Shown: positions 23,636 through 35,461 of the stretch, in pieces
How the letters are laid out: each line of letters starts with the position of its first letter
Position numbering within the stretch: position 1 is the stretch's first letter
NCBI RefSeq assembly: GCF_042453785.1
Contig: NC_091674.1
Span: forward strand, 14,579,501 to 14,643,500
Length of the DNA stretch: 64,000 nt
From: Malus domestica
Lineage: Eukaryota > Streptophyta > Magnoliopsida > Rosales > Rosaceae
Direction: 5' to 3'
Notes under the pieces: generated by a model
Seen by the model: only the letters and a program-made list of their open reading frames with translations
Databases searched by the model: none
What the model was told of the DNA's origin: nothing
Program-made: the position numbers and the translations under genes

Positions 23636-25810
23636 TCATTCCTCCTCTACTAGATCTAGATTTGTGGCCATCTCTTTTTTGTTCTGCTCCAAAGTCGGTT
23701 GTATGGTGTTGATACTTTGCACGATAACATTGGGAGTGATGATTACTTTTAAACCAAATGCTAAGGAGAAATGAGTTTCACCAGTTACTCGTCGTTTGGT
23801 TGTGTGATATGTCCATATGACACCAAGAAGTTCGTCTAGCCACTTTCCATGCTTGTTTGTGAGGAATTTCTTAAGGCAGTCTAAGATTGTCTTGTTGGAT
23901 GCCTTCATCTGCCCGTTGCCTTGGGGATATTTAGGCGTAGACATGTGTTGCTTGATGCCATATTTTTGGAAGAACTTCGCCAAGTCTTTGCCCACGAATT
24001 ACGAACCGTTGTCAGTAACGATATATTGTAGGATGCTGAATTGGCAGATGATGTTTCTCCATATAAAGCGTTCTATGTCTAATTGAGTAGTGGTGATTAT
24101 AGGCTCAACTTCTACCCACTTGGTGAAATAGTCAATAGCCACGATCATCATGCCTTTGCCCCCAGTAGCGAGCAGCGTGGGCCCTAGCATGTCGATTTCC
24201 CATTGCGTGAATGACCATGGGCTTGTCTGCGAGTGGAGCTTGCTAGCAGGCATTACAGGTACAAACTTGAAGTGTTGGCAGCTGTCGCACTTTTGCACAA
24301 ATTTCTTATTGTCTTGATGCACGGTAGGCTAGTAGTAACCAGCGTTGAAAACCTTCTGTGCTAAGGATCGGCCTCTTTAGTGGTTTCCAAAAACTCCTTC
24401 ATGGATCGAGCTTAGAACTTTCAAGTCGTCAGGCTAGGCAGCAAAGATGTTCCACATGTAGTAGTGTGCCATCTTTATTTGAAGCTTCATAGCTTCCAAT
24501 CTTTCTTCATGGAGTATCATATTGACTAGGTAGTCGATGATGGGATCTTGCCAGCTTAGGGTTGTATTGACTTGTAACACCTCGTATGCTGGTTCTTCTT
24601 TTATGCTCGGCTTTCCCAAATACTCGATCCTAATGAAGCGTCTGAATTAGTAGTCCAAAGCAAAGCCTAAGGCTGCCACAATGTCTATGTGGGCATTGTC
24701 CGCTTATGGCACCTGTGTGAGAATATAAGTCTAAAACTCCTTAAGCTACTTTCGTACCTTCTTGAGGTACAGTGTCATCCTTGGATATGTTGCATACTCC
24801 TCGGTAGTCTAGCTAGTGATGAGATGAGAATCAGAATGGACTGCAAGCTTCTTGACTGCAAATTCTTATGCCATTCGGAGGCCGGCCAATAAGGCTTCAT
24901 ACTCTGCTTCGTTGTTTGATGCCTTGAAGCTATAATGACTGCCTGCTCGAGCATTAAGCCGTCTAAGGTGATAAAAACTAAGCCTACTCTAGAGCCCTTG
25001 TAATTGGATGAATCGTAGACATGCAGGCACCAAAAGTCTTTGCCAGGAAGGGTTGGTGCGGGTAGGTCGTGCTCGGATGCTTCAGGGGCGTCTTTGGGCT
25101 ATGATGTTGCATCTTCTGAGCTGGGAGTGAACTCTACTATGAAATTTACCAAAGTCATATTGGTCGAGTTCCAATGCCCACTTCATCACTCGTTAAGAAA
25201 CGTCTAGACCATGTAGGATAGATCGTAAAGGATATTGAGTCATGACAATGACCGTATATGACTGAAAGTATGGTTTGAGCTTCCGAGCTGCAACAATTAG
25301 TGCCAAAAATAACTTTTCAATCCTCAAGTATCTTGTTTCTCCGTCGAGGAAAGTTTTAAAAGTGTAGAATATTGGTAGTTGGGCCCCCAACTCTTCTCGT
25401 ATGAGGGCAAAGCTTATTGCTACATCTAAGACTGCCAAGTAGATGTGTAATTCCTCACCTGCTTCCGGCTTGGATAGTAGCAAAGGGACGTCAAATATCT
25501 CTTTAAGTCTTGAAATGATTTCTCGCACTCGTCATCCCATTTGTCTCTTTGCGCCTTCTTGATGACCTTGAAAAAGGGCTTGCATTGATCAGTTGAGCGC
25601 GAGAGAAAACGATTGAGTGTGGTTGGGCTCAGTTGTGAGCTGATTCTAGCTATCTGGTTGCTCAGGATTAAGGATGATTTATTTGATGCCCTCTTCTGGC
25701 TTCCATCCTTTTTCCTTTGTCGATGTGTCCTCTTGAACACCATCATCTTGATCCACTTGCAGTAGTTGTTATTTGGTAGCAGGCTTGTCCTTCTTGAAAA
25801 ATAATCCACA
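23636..25810 (-). pseudogene. Tat-lineage gypsy pol, 3' half: RT thumb, RNase H, integrase
   Basis: On the minus strand, in order: the RT-RNase H connection (FLSRSTDQCKPFFKVIKKA, about 25555-25620); RNase H (LLLSKPEAGEELHIYLAVLD, then YLRIEKLFLALIVAARKLKPYF); a second RNase H-like domain (SNNEAEYEALLAGL, about 24890); the integrase zinc-finger end (CDSCQHF); and the integrase core (DMLGP...AIDYFTKWVEVEP and TDNGS). The two RNase H-like domains are characteristic of Tat. From 25528 down to 23636 the frame is constant but carries many stops; a frameshift lies near 25490. The catalytic Glu of integrase is a Lys (GNGQMKASNK, about 23910). The RT palm, protease and gag are missing right of 25810. 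The copy is not functional. Confidence 0.88.
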
Positions 25811-27954
25811 TGTCAACTCTATGATTTTAGGATTATTTTTAGCTCCACACTTAACTGCGTTCATACTTGTTTGTTCGATTTGCACCACCAAGTCCAATAT
25901 GTTGGACTAAGCTAACAACAACTAAATCTCAACCCCCTTCCCAATTTTAGATCCAACAATTTAACATCGCCAATTTAGTAATTTGGCTCCATCTTTCATG
26001 TACTCCTCATCTCACTTTCAACGAGATCTCTCTCTCTTGAATTTGTTCGAGATTTTTGTTGGATTCTTTTGGAATGGTATTTAAGCGTTTAAGCTGTGAT
26101 TTCATATGGCGCAAAGTGTGCGCTGTGCAATGGGTATAACATAAGGTAGAACTAAACGTACATGTAAAACGTTTAGAAGCTAAACTGTATAAATAAATAA
26201 ATAGTGTTAAAAGAAAAATGTATTTAGTGCAGATAGTTTGGTCACATCCTCCACTTTGTGATGAAGAACTACAACAACAGTAAACAGTTTGATCTTCATC
26301 TCATTATAAAGCATTAAATATTTTTAGCACAGTCAGAAAATATTTAGCGACCATTTTAATGTCTAATTCTTTTTTCAAATATTTTCTTTTTCTATGTAAT
26401 TATAAAAAAAAAAATTGTTTAAATAATTAGTTATAATAGCAAAATTGTCAATTTATTAGCAAAATTTTGAGTGAAGAGGTTATGTCAAAGTGAACTAAAA
26501 CATGAAGAAGTGTTAATATAATTTCTCAAACGTGGGGAAGTTTTGTGAAAACTTGATAAATTTCAGGTTATTAGTGTAATTACCCCAATTTAGATTAAAG
26601 AAACAATTCAAAATCAGGGCGGTTCATGATGGAAAATCAAACATCCACATTAAATATGGCATTGCATGTAGACCCAACACGAAAATAACGAGTTTCAGAT
26701 CAACACAATAACTAATCGAATCATTATTGGATGACCTGTGGGTAACCCGTTCCGACCCGTTAAGAAAAAAATTATTTTGATAATTTTAAAGTTTAATTAC
26801 TAAAAGATTTATTATAAAATACAATAGCTATATTTTAAAATCCTCCGAACCCTCATGAATTTTTTTATTTGAAGGAAAAATTAATAAAATTAATAATAAT
26901 TATTGTAGAAGTATTAAAAATGTAAAAAAAAAAAAATATACAATCACTCATAGTAATAATCTTTACAACTTTCATAAAGAGGGTCAGCTTCAAATTCCAA
27001 CACTATAATCCATAAACCTTAAATTTATATTTAACCGTCGATTGTCATTTATGCTTTATTCTTCTTATTGAATTTCATTTTTTAAATTTTCTTTTTTGAA
27101 AACATGATTATCTGGCGGATGTAAGAAAATTAACAGTTCAGATCTTTGATATCACGTTTCGATATTTATGGTTAACTGAATTATGAGTCGAAGTCATATA
27201 GTTTGTAAAAACTTCATAAACATCAAGCAATATTTTCACTAACCATAAAACTCTGAATATAATATCAATGATCCAAACTGTTCATCTTCCTGCATCCACT
27301 AATAGATCTTGTTTTCAAAAAACAAAATCTGAAAAAAAAACAAAATTTGATGAGAACAATGAAGCGTAAATGTAAACAACAATCAACAGTTAAATTTTGA
27401 TCTATGATTTATATGATTATAGTTGCGAATTTCGAAGTTAAGCTCTTCATGAAAGTTGTAAAGCTTGTCATTACGAGCGTTTATATATTATTTCTATATT
27501 TTTTACACTTCTACATTAATTAAAAAATTATTAAAGACTTTACTTATTTGAATTATAAGTTGCACTAAAATAATGTCTATACTAGACATGTTTAATTAGT
27601 CACTTCATTGCTTAGTAATAACCATTATTGGTGTGTGTTACTGTTTGTTCTTGCTTCTATAAATTGGATTGAGTTCGAGTGTTCCTAGAATCCTACCTGT
27701 TTAAAAAGCTATTAATTAATTTATACCCATTTTGTTTTAGAAGCAATGGATGCTATAGATTCAGATTCAGTAAACCTTAGTGATGAGGAGTCCATGGAGA
27801 TTATAAAGGGAACATAATGAGATCTTGGAAGCAAAAGTATAGACAATACAAATATGAGTCTTGCAAAGAAAAAGGCTAGAGCAATCAATTTAGGTAAACG
27901 AAAATATACTTAAAAGAAAAATACGTTTTTATGTTTTTGATGTGACAATATGGT
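25811..27954. other. AT-rich intergenic sequence
   Basis: No gene is seen. The stretch 26660-26770 (agacccaacacgaaaat ... ggtaacccgttccgacccg) resembles the GGGTCGGGT/CGACACGA-rich ends of a known type of plant DNA transposon. A partner end lies at 43940-44060 beyond the nested retroelements. Confidence 0.45.
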
Positions 27955-27959
27955 ATGTA

Positions 27960-28484
27960 TGTTGGAGATATGTCAACAATCTGTGATAAACTTATATATG
28001 CTAATAATAAATGTGAATAAATATATTACAAAGAATACACAAGATAAAATATTATTTAAGTAGAGAAACAGAAGATCGAGGTTTGCGTACCGCAATGTCC
28101 TTGAAACAGAAAATTCGTCCCTACTCAGTGCTTGTAGTTGCTTCACCATGATTCAACAATCTAAGTTAGAATTCCAGCACCGGAAAACTAGACTTCTGGC
28201 AAATTTGTTTGTGCTACTTTCAGTATGCTTGGTATTTAAGGATTGATGATTTTCAGTGAGTTAAATGACATGCAGATGTATGTATTTATAATGAGCATAT
28301 GTCTGTTCACAATAGACATGTTTTTGGGAGGTGACTGTTCAACGCAAAGGGTGTGTTGCTCCATCTGTTTCTCATAAATGTTCATACACTCTCATACTTC
28401 ATCACAATATCCTTGAAACAGAAATTTCGTCCCTACTCAATGCTTGTAGTTCTACGGACGTTTGCTTCACCAGGATTCAACGAT
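27960..28484 (-). mobile_element. Copia-2 left terminal region (3' LTR side) with a direct repeat of about 100 bp
   Basis: Bases 27960-28018 match the right LTR (41818-41876) almost exactly, then the two diverge completely. A segment of about 100 bases at 28092-28190 is repeated at 28404-28505 (ccttgaaacagaaa..tcgtccctactca ... ttagaattccagcac), with an 11-base difference. A minus-strand TATAAATA lies near 28286. The 5' border of this LTR could not be placed. Confidence 0.6.
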
Positions 28485-29321
28485 CTAAGTTAGAATTCCA
28501 GCACTGAAACTATTTAACATGGAATTAATCATATCCTTGAATATTATATTTTTCCTTTCGGCAACACCATTTTGTTGTGGTGTGTATGGAGCCGTTGTTT
28601 GATGTATAATTCCATGTTGCGCACAAAAATCTGAGAATGCAGTAGACTCATACTCTATTCCTCTATCGGATCTAAGTACTTTGATTTTTCTCTCAAGTTG
28701 ATTTTGCAACTTCAGCTTTATGTCTTAAACATATTCAAAGCTTCTTCCTTGCTATGAATCAAATAAACATAGCAATACTTACTGCAATCATCAATAAAAG
28801 TGACATAATAATTCTTTTATCCACGAGTTGGTGTGGATTTAAAGTCACAAATATCACTATGCATTAATCCAAGTAATTCATCTGATCTTTCCAAATTTGA
28901 CTTTCTCGTTTGCCTAACAAATTTTGATTCAGTACATGTTTCACACTTATGATTAAATTTCGAGTTTAGGTAATAATTCTAATTTAACCATTCTCTGCAT
29001 GGAACAAAAATTAACATGTCCTAATCTAGCATGCCAAATATTAGAAGACTCAACAATATAAGTAGAAGCATTTATTTTATTAGCATCATCAACGACAATT
29101 ACATTGAGTTTCACGAGGCCATCAGCCACATAACCCTTTCCAACAAACATCTCACCCTTGGTAAGTACAAATTTGTTGGATTCAAATACAAGTTTAAAGC
29201 CCTTAGCAATTATAATAGGTCCAGAAACCAAGTTCCTCCTTATTTTAGGAACATACAGCACATTCAGCAAGGTGAGACTCTTTCCAGATGTGAATTTAAG
29301 TACCACTTTACCTTTGCCCTC
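28485..29321 (-). pseudogene. Copia-2 protease C-terminus, GAG-pre-integrase and partial integrase
   Basis: From right to left: EGKGKVVLKFTSGKSLTLLN and VLYVPKIRRNLVSG (end of protease); IWHARLGHVNFCSMQRM (GAG-pre-integrase); then integrase with KVLRSDRGIEYES and APYTPQQNGVAERKN. Stops and frame changes separate the pieces between 28710 and 28952. The frame ends at 28485, right after the integrase core, and runs into the terminal region. The protein resumes the protease that was cut at 40763. Confidence 0.88.
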
Positions 29322-31718
29322 TGATGCGTAAAATAAGTTAACACACAAAATTAAACCCTCTTTTTATCAAATGTAGTAAAGTATGTAAGTAGGGATCGTT
29401 CTAGGCCGGGGATTAGGAGGGATTGCTAAACACTTGAAAACTGACTTAAAAACATAAAAACAAAATTTAAAACACTAAACTAGACTCAAAGAATGCAAAA
29501 CTATACTTTAAAATACTTAAACAAACATAAAACTCAAAACAGCAACCTAATGACTCAAAACTGCCTAAAAACCAGTTTCTGGGCAGTTTTGAGAACCTAA
29601 CAAGAACTTGGACGAATTTGGATGAAAACTTGAATCAAAACACTTAGAATCACAAATCAAAACACTTTCTAACTAATCTAAGACTTCAAAATAAAGGGGG
29701 ATTTGTTTTGGACGAAAATTGAAAACAAAACAGAAACTTTAAAACAAAACAGATTGTAAAACGTTTTTGGATGAAAATGATGGATAAAAGGCTAGTTAGG
29801 AGGTTCTTCTCCACACATGACACACTTGCAAACAAAATGATTTTCAGTTGTTCTTTCAATAAATTATGAAACTCAACACCCCAAGTTAATTAGATACGCT
29901 TAAATTAACCTTCAAGTTCTCCTTAAGTTAATGAATTGGATGGAAAAGCGCATACAACAATTCAAAGCATTCCTCAAAGGTTCCTTACGTGATGAGCACA
30001 ATAAAGATACAATCAAGAATCATGAAGCACAATGAGAACTATAAGTGTTGACGAGGCATTCGTTACTATGATGAGCATGAAACTAGTGCCAAGAATTCAT
30101 TCAACGCGATCGTTTTCAAGCGACCTTCACTACTTGTGATTATAAGATTGTAACTATTAGGTGAAACTCCCTCATAATCTAGCATCATATTCATGCATGA
30201 AAACTAAGCGTGCACTCTCAATCAACATACACAAATAAGTTATCAATCAAGTAGATGAACGAATTGAATCCGCAACTTATGAAATAACAACTGAATGTAA
30301 TCAAATCATATTGCAAGCATGTACATGGTTTCGAATCACCCCCCAACTAAGGGGGTTTAGTTCCTCATTCTTGCAATACAAAGATACATAAAATTAGACA
30401 TAAAAATCAAAGGAAAGAAAACACCTAAAATGCTCCAACTTGGAAAGCAAGTGCATCAATGGATCTCCCTTCCTCCTTGTTGCGGCATGAAGCTTGTGGA
30501 CAGATTTTTGGGTGGATTTATGGTGTAGAATGGATGGGGAATGATATGGAGGGGTTTAGGGTGAGTGTGGAAGAGTGTTTGATGGTTGGAAGGTGGTGGA
30601 GAACTAGGCAAAGAGGGTGGAAGAAGGTGGAGTGGCTGTTATGTTTTCTAGGCACTAGAATGGTGTTTTTTGGGTGTTTTGCTTCCTAGGGTGTGTATGG
30701 ACGAATTTCTGTGATAAAATGATGAATATGGGGGATTCTCCTTTGGCCAAGGGGTGTAAACATGTATTTATAGGCCCCAAAAACCTTAGAAAATCAGGTT
30801 AGGCTAGGGATGAAATGCATGGCAAGTTGGTGTGTGTGGTGTGCAATGGTCCAAGGGTGAAAATGAAGTGATGATGCAAAGTGTGAAGGGTAAAATGGAG
30901 TGGTGTTGCAGCTAGAGAGCATGAATGATTGTGTACATTGCATAGAGATGGAAAGGGAGGTGAAATGTGTCAACAAATGGGTCAAAGGTGCAACAACATG
31001 TGTGACACATGCCATTGAATTCCAAATGTGAATGATGGAGCATCAATTGGTGCATGTAATGAATGTAAAGGTTGTCTAAAATCTAATGGGTGAAGGGAAC
31101 AAGAGGTATCAAGCAATTGAGTGAAATAATTAAATGAATTAAAGCATGAAATCAGTAATTATGTAGGGGACAAGAATGATCAAGCATGGCATGGGAATCC
31201 AAAGGGAATTCTATGTGTTTTGCATGGCAAGGAGTGTGCAACTTGGAGTGACAAATTTTTGGGCTGAATTCTTTATCTTTTGGACACTAATTCTTCACAT
31301 TCTTGGCCTCTTTAGTTCTCAAATTCGTCCATCCACTTTGGCCCATGCATTTGCTATCCATTCCAAGCCCGAAACATGCTCCAAAGGCCTCCAAAATGCA
31401 TCTTCTTGCATACTTTGTACTTAGAGTCTTTCACTTTGCATGTGGGCTTCTTTGCATGTGTATGAGTTGTCATTGTTTATCCTTGCAATTACACACACAC
31501 ACTTGCACACACATATGCCCAAAACGTCCATCCTCATGCATGCAATCCATTTGAGCCCAATATTGATCCAACATGCACCAAAATGCACTTTTCTTGCCAA
31601 GGTTGTTATTAAGACCTACAAACAAATGAAAATGGCTTTAAACACTAAAATAACTAAAGAAACACAACGTAAACGCACAAGAACAAGCCAATTAAGTCGC
31701 ATAAATATGCTCCTATCA
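29322..31718 (-). mobile_element. Athila-type element, 3' LTR
   Basis: It starts TGATGCGTAAAATAAG and ends GCTCCTATCA in the numbering given. A minus-strand TATAAATA (30765-30772) is the likely LTR promoter. The ORFs that occur identically in both LTRs (30459-30689 and 39498-39728, for example) are not genes. Confidence 0.95.
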
Positions 31719-31733
31719 AATTCCCCCACACTT
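31719..31733 (-). promoter_or_regulatory. Polypurine tract of the Athila-type element
   Basis: On the minus strand AAGTGTGGGGGAATT abuts the 3' LTR. The same core recurs inside the element at 32601-32614 and, with a longer G run, at 33440-33456. Confidence 0.85.
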
Positions 31734-33811
31734 AGCTTTTGCTAGTCCTCGAGCAAAACAAAGAAATAAAACGAAACAAAACAAATAAAACACAACCTAA
31801 ACCTTCCAACATTTGCCTCAGGGATTTCCAATGCACATGACATGTTAAAAATCATTATCCCCACAGATTTGAGTCATCTTTACACTTAAGCACATACTTA
31901 ATCATACTCACCACTTACTAGTTCACAATTAATCAATTAAAACAATGTTTTTGATGTAGTAACATGCCTTAGAGAATTCGCTCAATTCCTTACAAGATAT
32001 GCACTCAATTTTCACTCAGATTTTCCAACTACACACCCTATACTAGTTATATGTGAGAAGATTGATGTAGATATGAAAACAAATGCTCACATATATATGT
32101 ATCACAAAGAAAGCAATTTCTGGAGTTAATAAGCATGTTTAGATATGATCTCATGAATGGAATGCTATTACTTAGACGCGAGAACCAGTGACACCATATG
32201 CTCATACCAAATTCAAACTCCACAAATTGAAATACATAACACTCAAGATTGAAGTCAAAGGTTGTAACGGGCTTGGGGTGTTGGCTAACAAATGAAGGAT
32301 AGGGATAACAAACGTTCTTAAAGCAATAGCAAGAAAAGTAATGAAATGGAAACTTAGAATTCACTTAGATTGCAGTAATCAACTTTTAAACACGAAGGGA
32401 AGATTCAAGCAATATTTAGGGCCGAATTCAATGTTTTGGACCCTTTCTTCAACAAGCAACACTTTAAAACTCTTTTTCACATATTTTTCAACTCCTTTTC
32501 TTTTCACAGCTCTTCTTCTTTTCATTCTATTTTTCACGAATCTTTCTTTTCTACTCGTGCCTTATGAATGATTTTGGCATACACACACACACAAGAATCA
32601 CTTCCCCCACACTTGTTTTCTGCCATACATTAATCAAAAGGAATTCAATTTGACTCATACTTCACTATGCTTCAAGAACAAGGGTATGGATGGTCCTAAA
32701 CTAGGATAGGTAAGGATAATGTGGTTTAACAAAGAATGTAGGTTATCAAGGCTCAATGGGGTTAACTTAAACATATAACGATATGGGATACATGGCAGTT
32801 TGGCTTTGGTGGTGGTAACTACACAACTTCATCTTGAATATGTGTTATGCAAATCAATAGCATGCTTTGAATGAAATAGGCATGAGTTCTAGCATTTGGA
32901 ACTAAATGATGAAACGCCTTCTAAGTAATAACCAAGCAAAGAATAATGAGATCATGCAACGACTTTAGAAAACAATAATGCACAGATTTTAACTCTCCAA
33001 ATAAACATTTAGGCTCAAGTCTCACAAGGTTGTACCGTTAGTTTGAGTTCTTTCCTTCAAGCATGTTACAAAAAAAAACTAATTTTTTTCTTTTATGATT
33101 ACATGTGATTTCATAAGTTATAACCACAATCACGCATAAATAAAGAGTAAATCAAACTTTCATCCATGTTTATAACTCTCTTTAACAGTCATGCAATTAC
33201 AAACTGAATCCTCATCATTGTGTTGGAAGGTACCCTAAGACACAAATAAGCACACAAAAACAACTCTTTTTGGGATTTTCAAAAACAATTTTTCAAATTT
33301 TTATGAATTTTCGGATTTTTATGTCAAAACACACTGAAATACTCCAAAACAGCTTAAAAAAAATACTTAAAACAGTAAGGAACAACACTAGAAGTAATGG
33401 GTGATAATTTTCTATGAATTTTATGCAAAACACTAGTTACCCCCCCCCCCACACTTAAATCAAACATTGTCCTCAATGTTTCAAACATATACTCACACCA
33501 AAAACAAGCAAATAACAAACGACAAATAAACATGACAAATATGGCAAAGTAAAAACCAGACAGAGTAGAGTTTAAGAACGCAAATCTGGTTTTGGAGATA
33601 GTTGATCTTGTTGACTTTCCACAGCTTTGATCTTGAACTGGTTTGGAATTCTGAGCGGGGAATATCAGAGTGCAGTCTGCATTCTTCTCTGCTTGTTTCT
33701 TCTGCACGGCGGGCAGGCACGAGGCAAAGGTGTTTGTCTGTTTCTTTCTTCAATCTTTCCAAGTGCCCCCACCTCTTGCTCTCTTTGTCCTTGTCCCTAG
33801 TTGAGGATGAA
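31734..33811. other. Non-coding spacer of the Athila-type element
   Basis: An AT-rich, low-complexity stretch with no gene I can support. It contains two additional polypurine-like motifs (32601-32614 and 33440-33456). Pyrimidine-rich stretches lie at 32440-32570. Confidence 0.6.
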
Positions 33812-34069
33812 TCAGCACGTTGTCTCCACATGCTTCGAGGTATCATCTTCACTTCCCTTATACGTGAGAGACGAAGCGGAAACATAAGATGATGAGTACT
33901 CGAGAGCAGGTGCTGGCTGGAGAAAGGACAGGGAGAAAGCATGATATGAGATACTCGTGCTCTCAACCTTTATGATATGAAATACTTGTGCTCTGGATGG
34001 GTTGTTTGCAGGGGTATCCCAGGGAATAAGGAACACTGAGTGACTCGAGAGGGTTTGTTGGAAAGCCAT
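33812..34069 (-). CDS. Small unidentified ORF of the retroelement, 85 aa
   Basis: The ATG at 34067-34069 (MAFQQTLSSHSVFLIPWD) is the first one about 60 bases downstream of a minus-strand TATAAGTA. The ORF is serine-rich with no recognisable domain, no signal peptide and no membrane segment. It diverges from the 216-codon ORF at 34585 across about 515 bases. It could be a real accessory ORF, a leader peptide, or chance. A frame extending the ORF upstream to 34207 exists, but its ATG lies upstream of the TATA box. Confidence 0.35.
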   Translation of the reverse strand: MAFQQTLSSHSVFLIPWDTPANNPSRAQVFHIIKVESTSISYHAFSLSFLQPAPALEYSSSYVSASSLTYKGSEDDTSKHVETTC

Positions 34070-34128
34070 TTCAGAGAGATGAAGAAGTGCTGAGAGGGTG
34101 TGCCTTTGCTGTGGAAGGTGAAGGTAGA

Positions 34129-34471
34129 TACTTATAGGGCTGTTCTTCACAACCGGAACTATTCTCTCACTCATTGTCGGCAGCCGGTGGATGGATGAAT
34201 AGTACAAATTACGCGCTTTCTGACAAAGCTGCCCGTAATTTCCGCAAAGCTACAAGTTGCATGTGACGAGTGACGACACGTCTGGACAAATTGATCTTTT
34301 GAAATCCGGGGTTTGGCTCGTGGTTTCTGAGCAAGCCCATTTTTTGAGAAATGAAACGCCTCTTTTGAGAAAAGAATCCGGCTTTTGAGAAAGGAGCCTC
34401 GACTCTTCGATTTGCGAGAGGACGCTTCTTCGATTTCTGAGGAGCGCCTCTTTGATTTCTTCTTTTTATAG
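34129..34471. promoter_or_regulatory. Putative divergent promoter inside the Athila-type element
   Basis: A minus-strand TATA box (TATAAGTA, 34129-34136) and a plus-strand TATA box (TTTTTATAG, 34463-34471) point outward from a shared interval of about 330 bases. The interval is more GC-rich than its surroundings and carries repeated cttttgaga/cgatttctgaggagcgcctc blocks (34340-34460). Each box lies 60-115 bases before an ORF. Function is inferred from layout only. Confidence 0.45.
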
Positions 34472-34584
34472 AGGCGTTAATTTTGTTCCACAACACACTT
34501 GAGCTCCCTCCCGTAAACACTCCCTTCTTGCACTTCCGAAATCTTAATCTGTCCGATCTCTTCTTTCTCCAAAACCTCTGAAAA

Positions 34585-35235
34585 ATGTCTGGCCCTTCTG
34601 ATCGTCGTTTTGATTTGAACCTTGGTGAAGGTGCAGCCCCGCCTTCTCCAGACAACATATGGCGCCCGTCCTTCATATCCCCTACTGGTCATCTTACCGT
34701 TGGGGATTCAGTGATGAAAAATGACATGACCGCTGTGGTGGTGGCCCGGAACCTTGTCACCCCCAGAGATAACAGACTGCTCGCTAGACGGTCTGATGAA
34801 TTGGTGGTTAAGGAGTCTCTGGCTCTTAGCGTGCAGTGTGCGGGTTCTGTGTCCAACATGGCCCAACGCCTATTTGCTCGAACCCGTCACGTTGAATCGT
34901 TGGTGGCTGAAATACAGAGTCTCAAAGAGGAGATTAGAGGACTCAAGCATGAAAATAAACAATTGCATAAGCTTGCACACAGTTATGCCACAAACATGAA
35001 GAGGAAAATTGACCAGCTGCAGGAAACTGATGGTCAGATTTTACTTGATCACCGGAGGTTTGTGGGTTTGTTCCAACAGCATCTGCCTTCGTCTTCTGGG
35101 GCGGCACCGCGCAGTGAAGCTCCAACTGATCAACCTCTGATACCTCCTCCTTCCGTGGCCCCACCGACTGCTGAGACTCCGCCAACTACTGCAACTCCGC
35201 CGACTACTACGACCTCTCCCAAGCAGCCTTTGTGA
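34585..35235 (+). CDS. Antisense ORF of the Athila-type element, 216 aa, coiled coil
   Basis: It is encoded opposite to gag, between gag (which ends at 35462) and the 3' part of the element. The N-terminus MSGPSDRRFDLNLGEGA is followed by a conserved-looking segment (LTVGDSVMKNDMTAVVVARN). A coiled-coil region (about residues 105-155, rich in Leu, Glu, Lys: VAEIQSLKEEIRGLKHENK) comes next, then a Pro/Thr tail (about 170-216). There is no nuclease, polymerase or envelope motif, and no signal peptide or membrane segment. The frame is intact in an otherwise young element and has its own upstream TATA box. I recall similar predicted proteins in Rosaceae genomes but no assigned function. A structural or nucleic-acid-packaging accessory role is only a guess. 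Confidence 0.65.
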   Translation: MSGPSDRRFDLNLGEGAAPPSPDNIWRPSFISPTGHLTVGDSVMKNDMTAVVVARNLVTPRDNRLLARRSDELVVKESLALSVQCAGSVSNMAQRLFARTRHVESLVAEIQSLKEEIRGLKHENKQLHKLAHSYATNMKRKIDQLQETDGQILLDHRRFVGLFQQHLPSSSGAAPRSEAPTDQPLIPPPSVAPPTAETPPTTATPPTTTTSPKQPL

Positions 35236-35461
35236 AGGCTCTTCCTCTTGTATTATGCTATGTTTCTTTATTTCCCAGATTCCTGTTCATTTCATGAAGT
35301 TTAATGTCAAAAATCCCTTGCATATTTGTTAATATTTCAAAATAGAAAATCATAACCAAAAATAATTAAACAAGTAATAAAATTGACAATCAAGCAGAAT
35401 AAATGGGTTGCCTCCCTTAAAGCGCTTGCTTTAACGTCTTCCAGCCGGACGATGAACACCT
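35236..35461. other. Intergenic segment between convergent retroelement ORFs
   Basis: It separates the ends of two convergent ORFs. It contains gggttgcctcccttaaagcg (35405-35424), a conserved-looking motif near the gag end. No gene is seen. Confidence 0.5.

Noticed and set aside
30459-30689. Open frame MDLPSSLLRHEACG..., repeated at 39498-39728
   Set aside because: It lies in both LTRs of the same element and has no domain or codon signature; it is LTR sequence.
31176-31554. Open frames repeated at 40215-40593
   Set aside because: Identical LTR copies with no family resemblance; not a gene.
33493-33966. 157-codon minus-strand frame in the Athila-type spacer
   Set aside because: Overlaps other frames, its start lies inside the better placed 85-aa ORF, and no motif is recognisable.
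34209-34692. Minus-strand frame of 155 codons overlapping the antisense ORF start
   Set aside because: Overlaps the putative divergent promoter and opposes the better supported plus-strand ORF; no domain.
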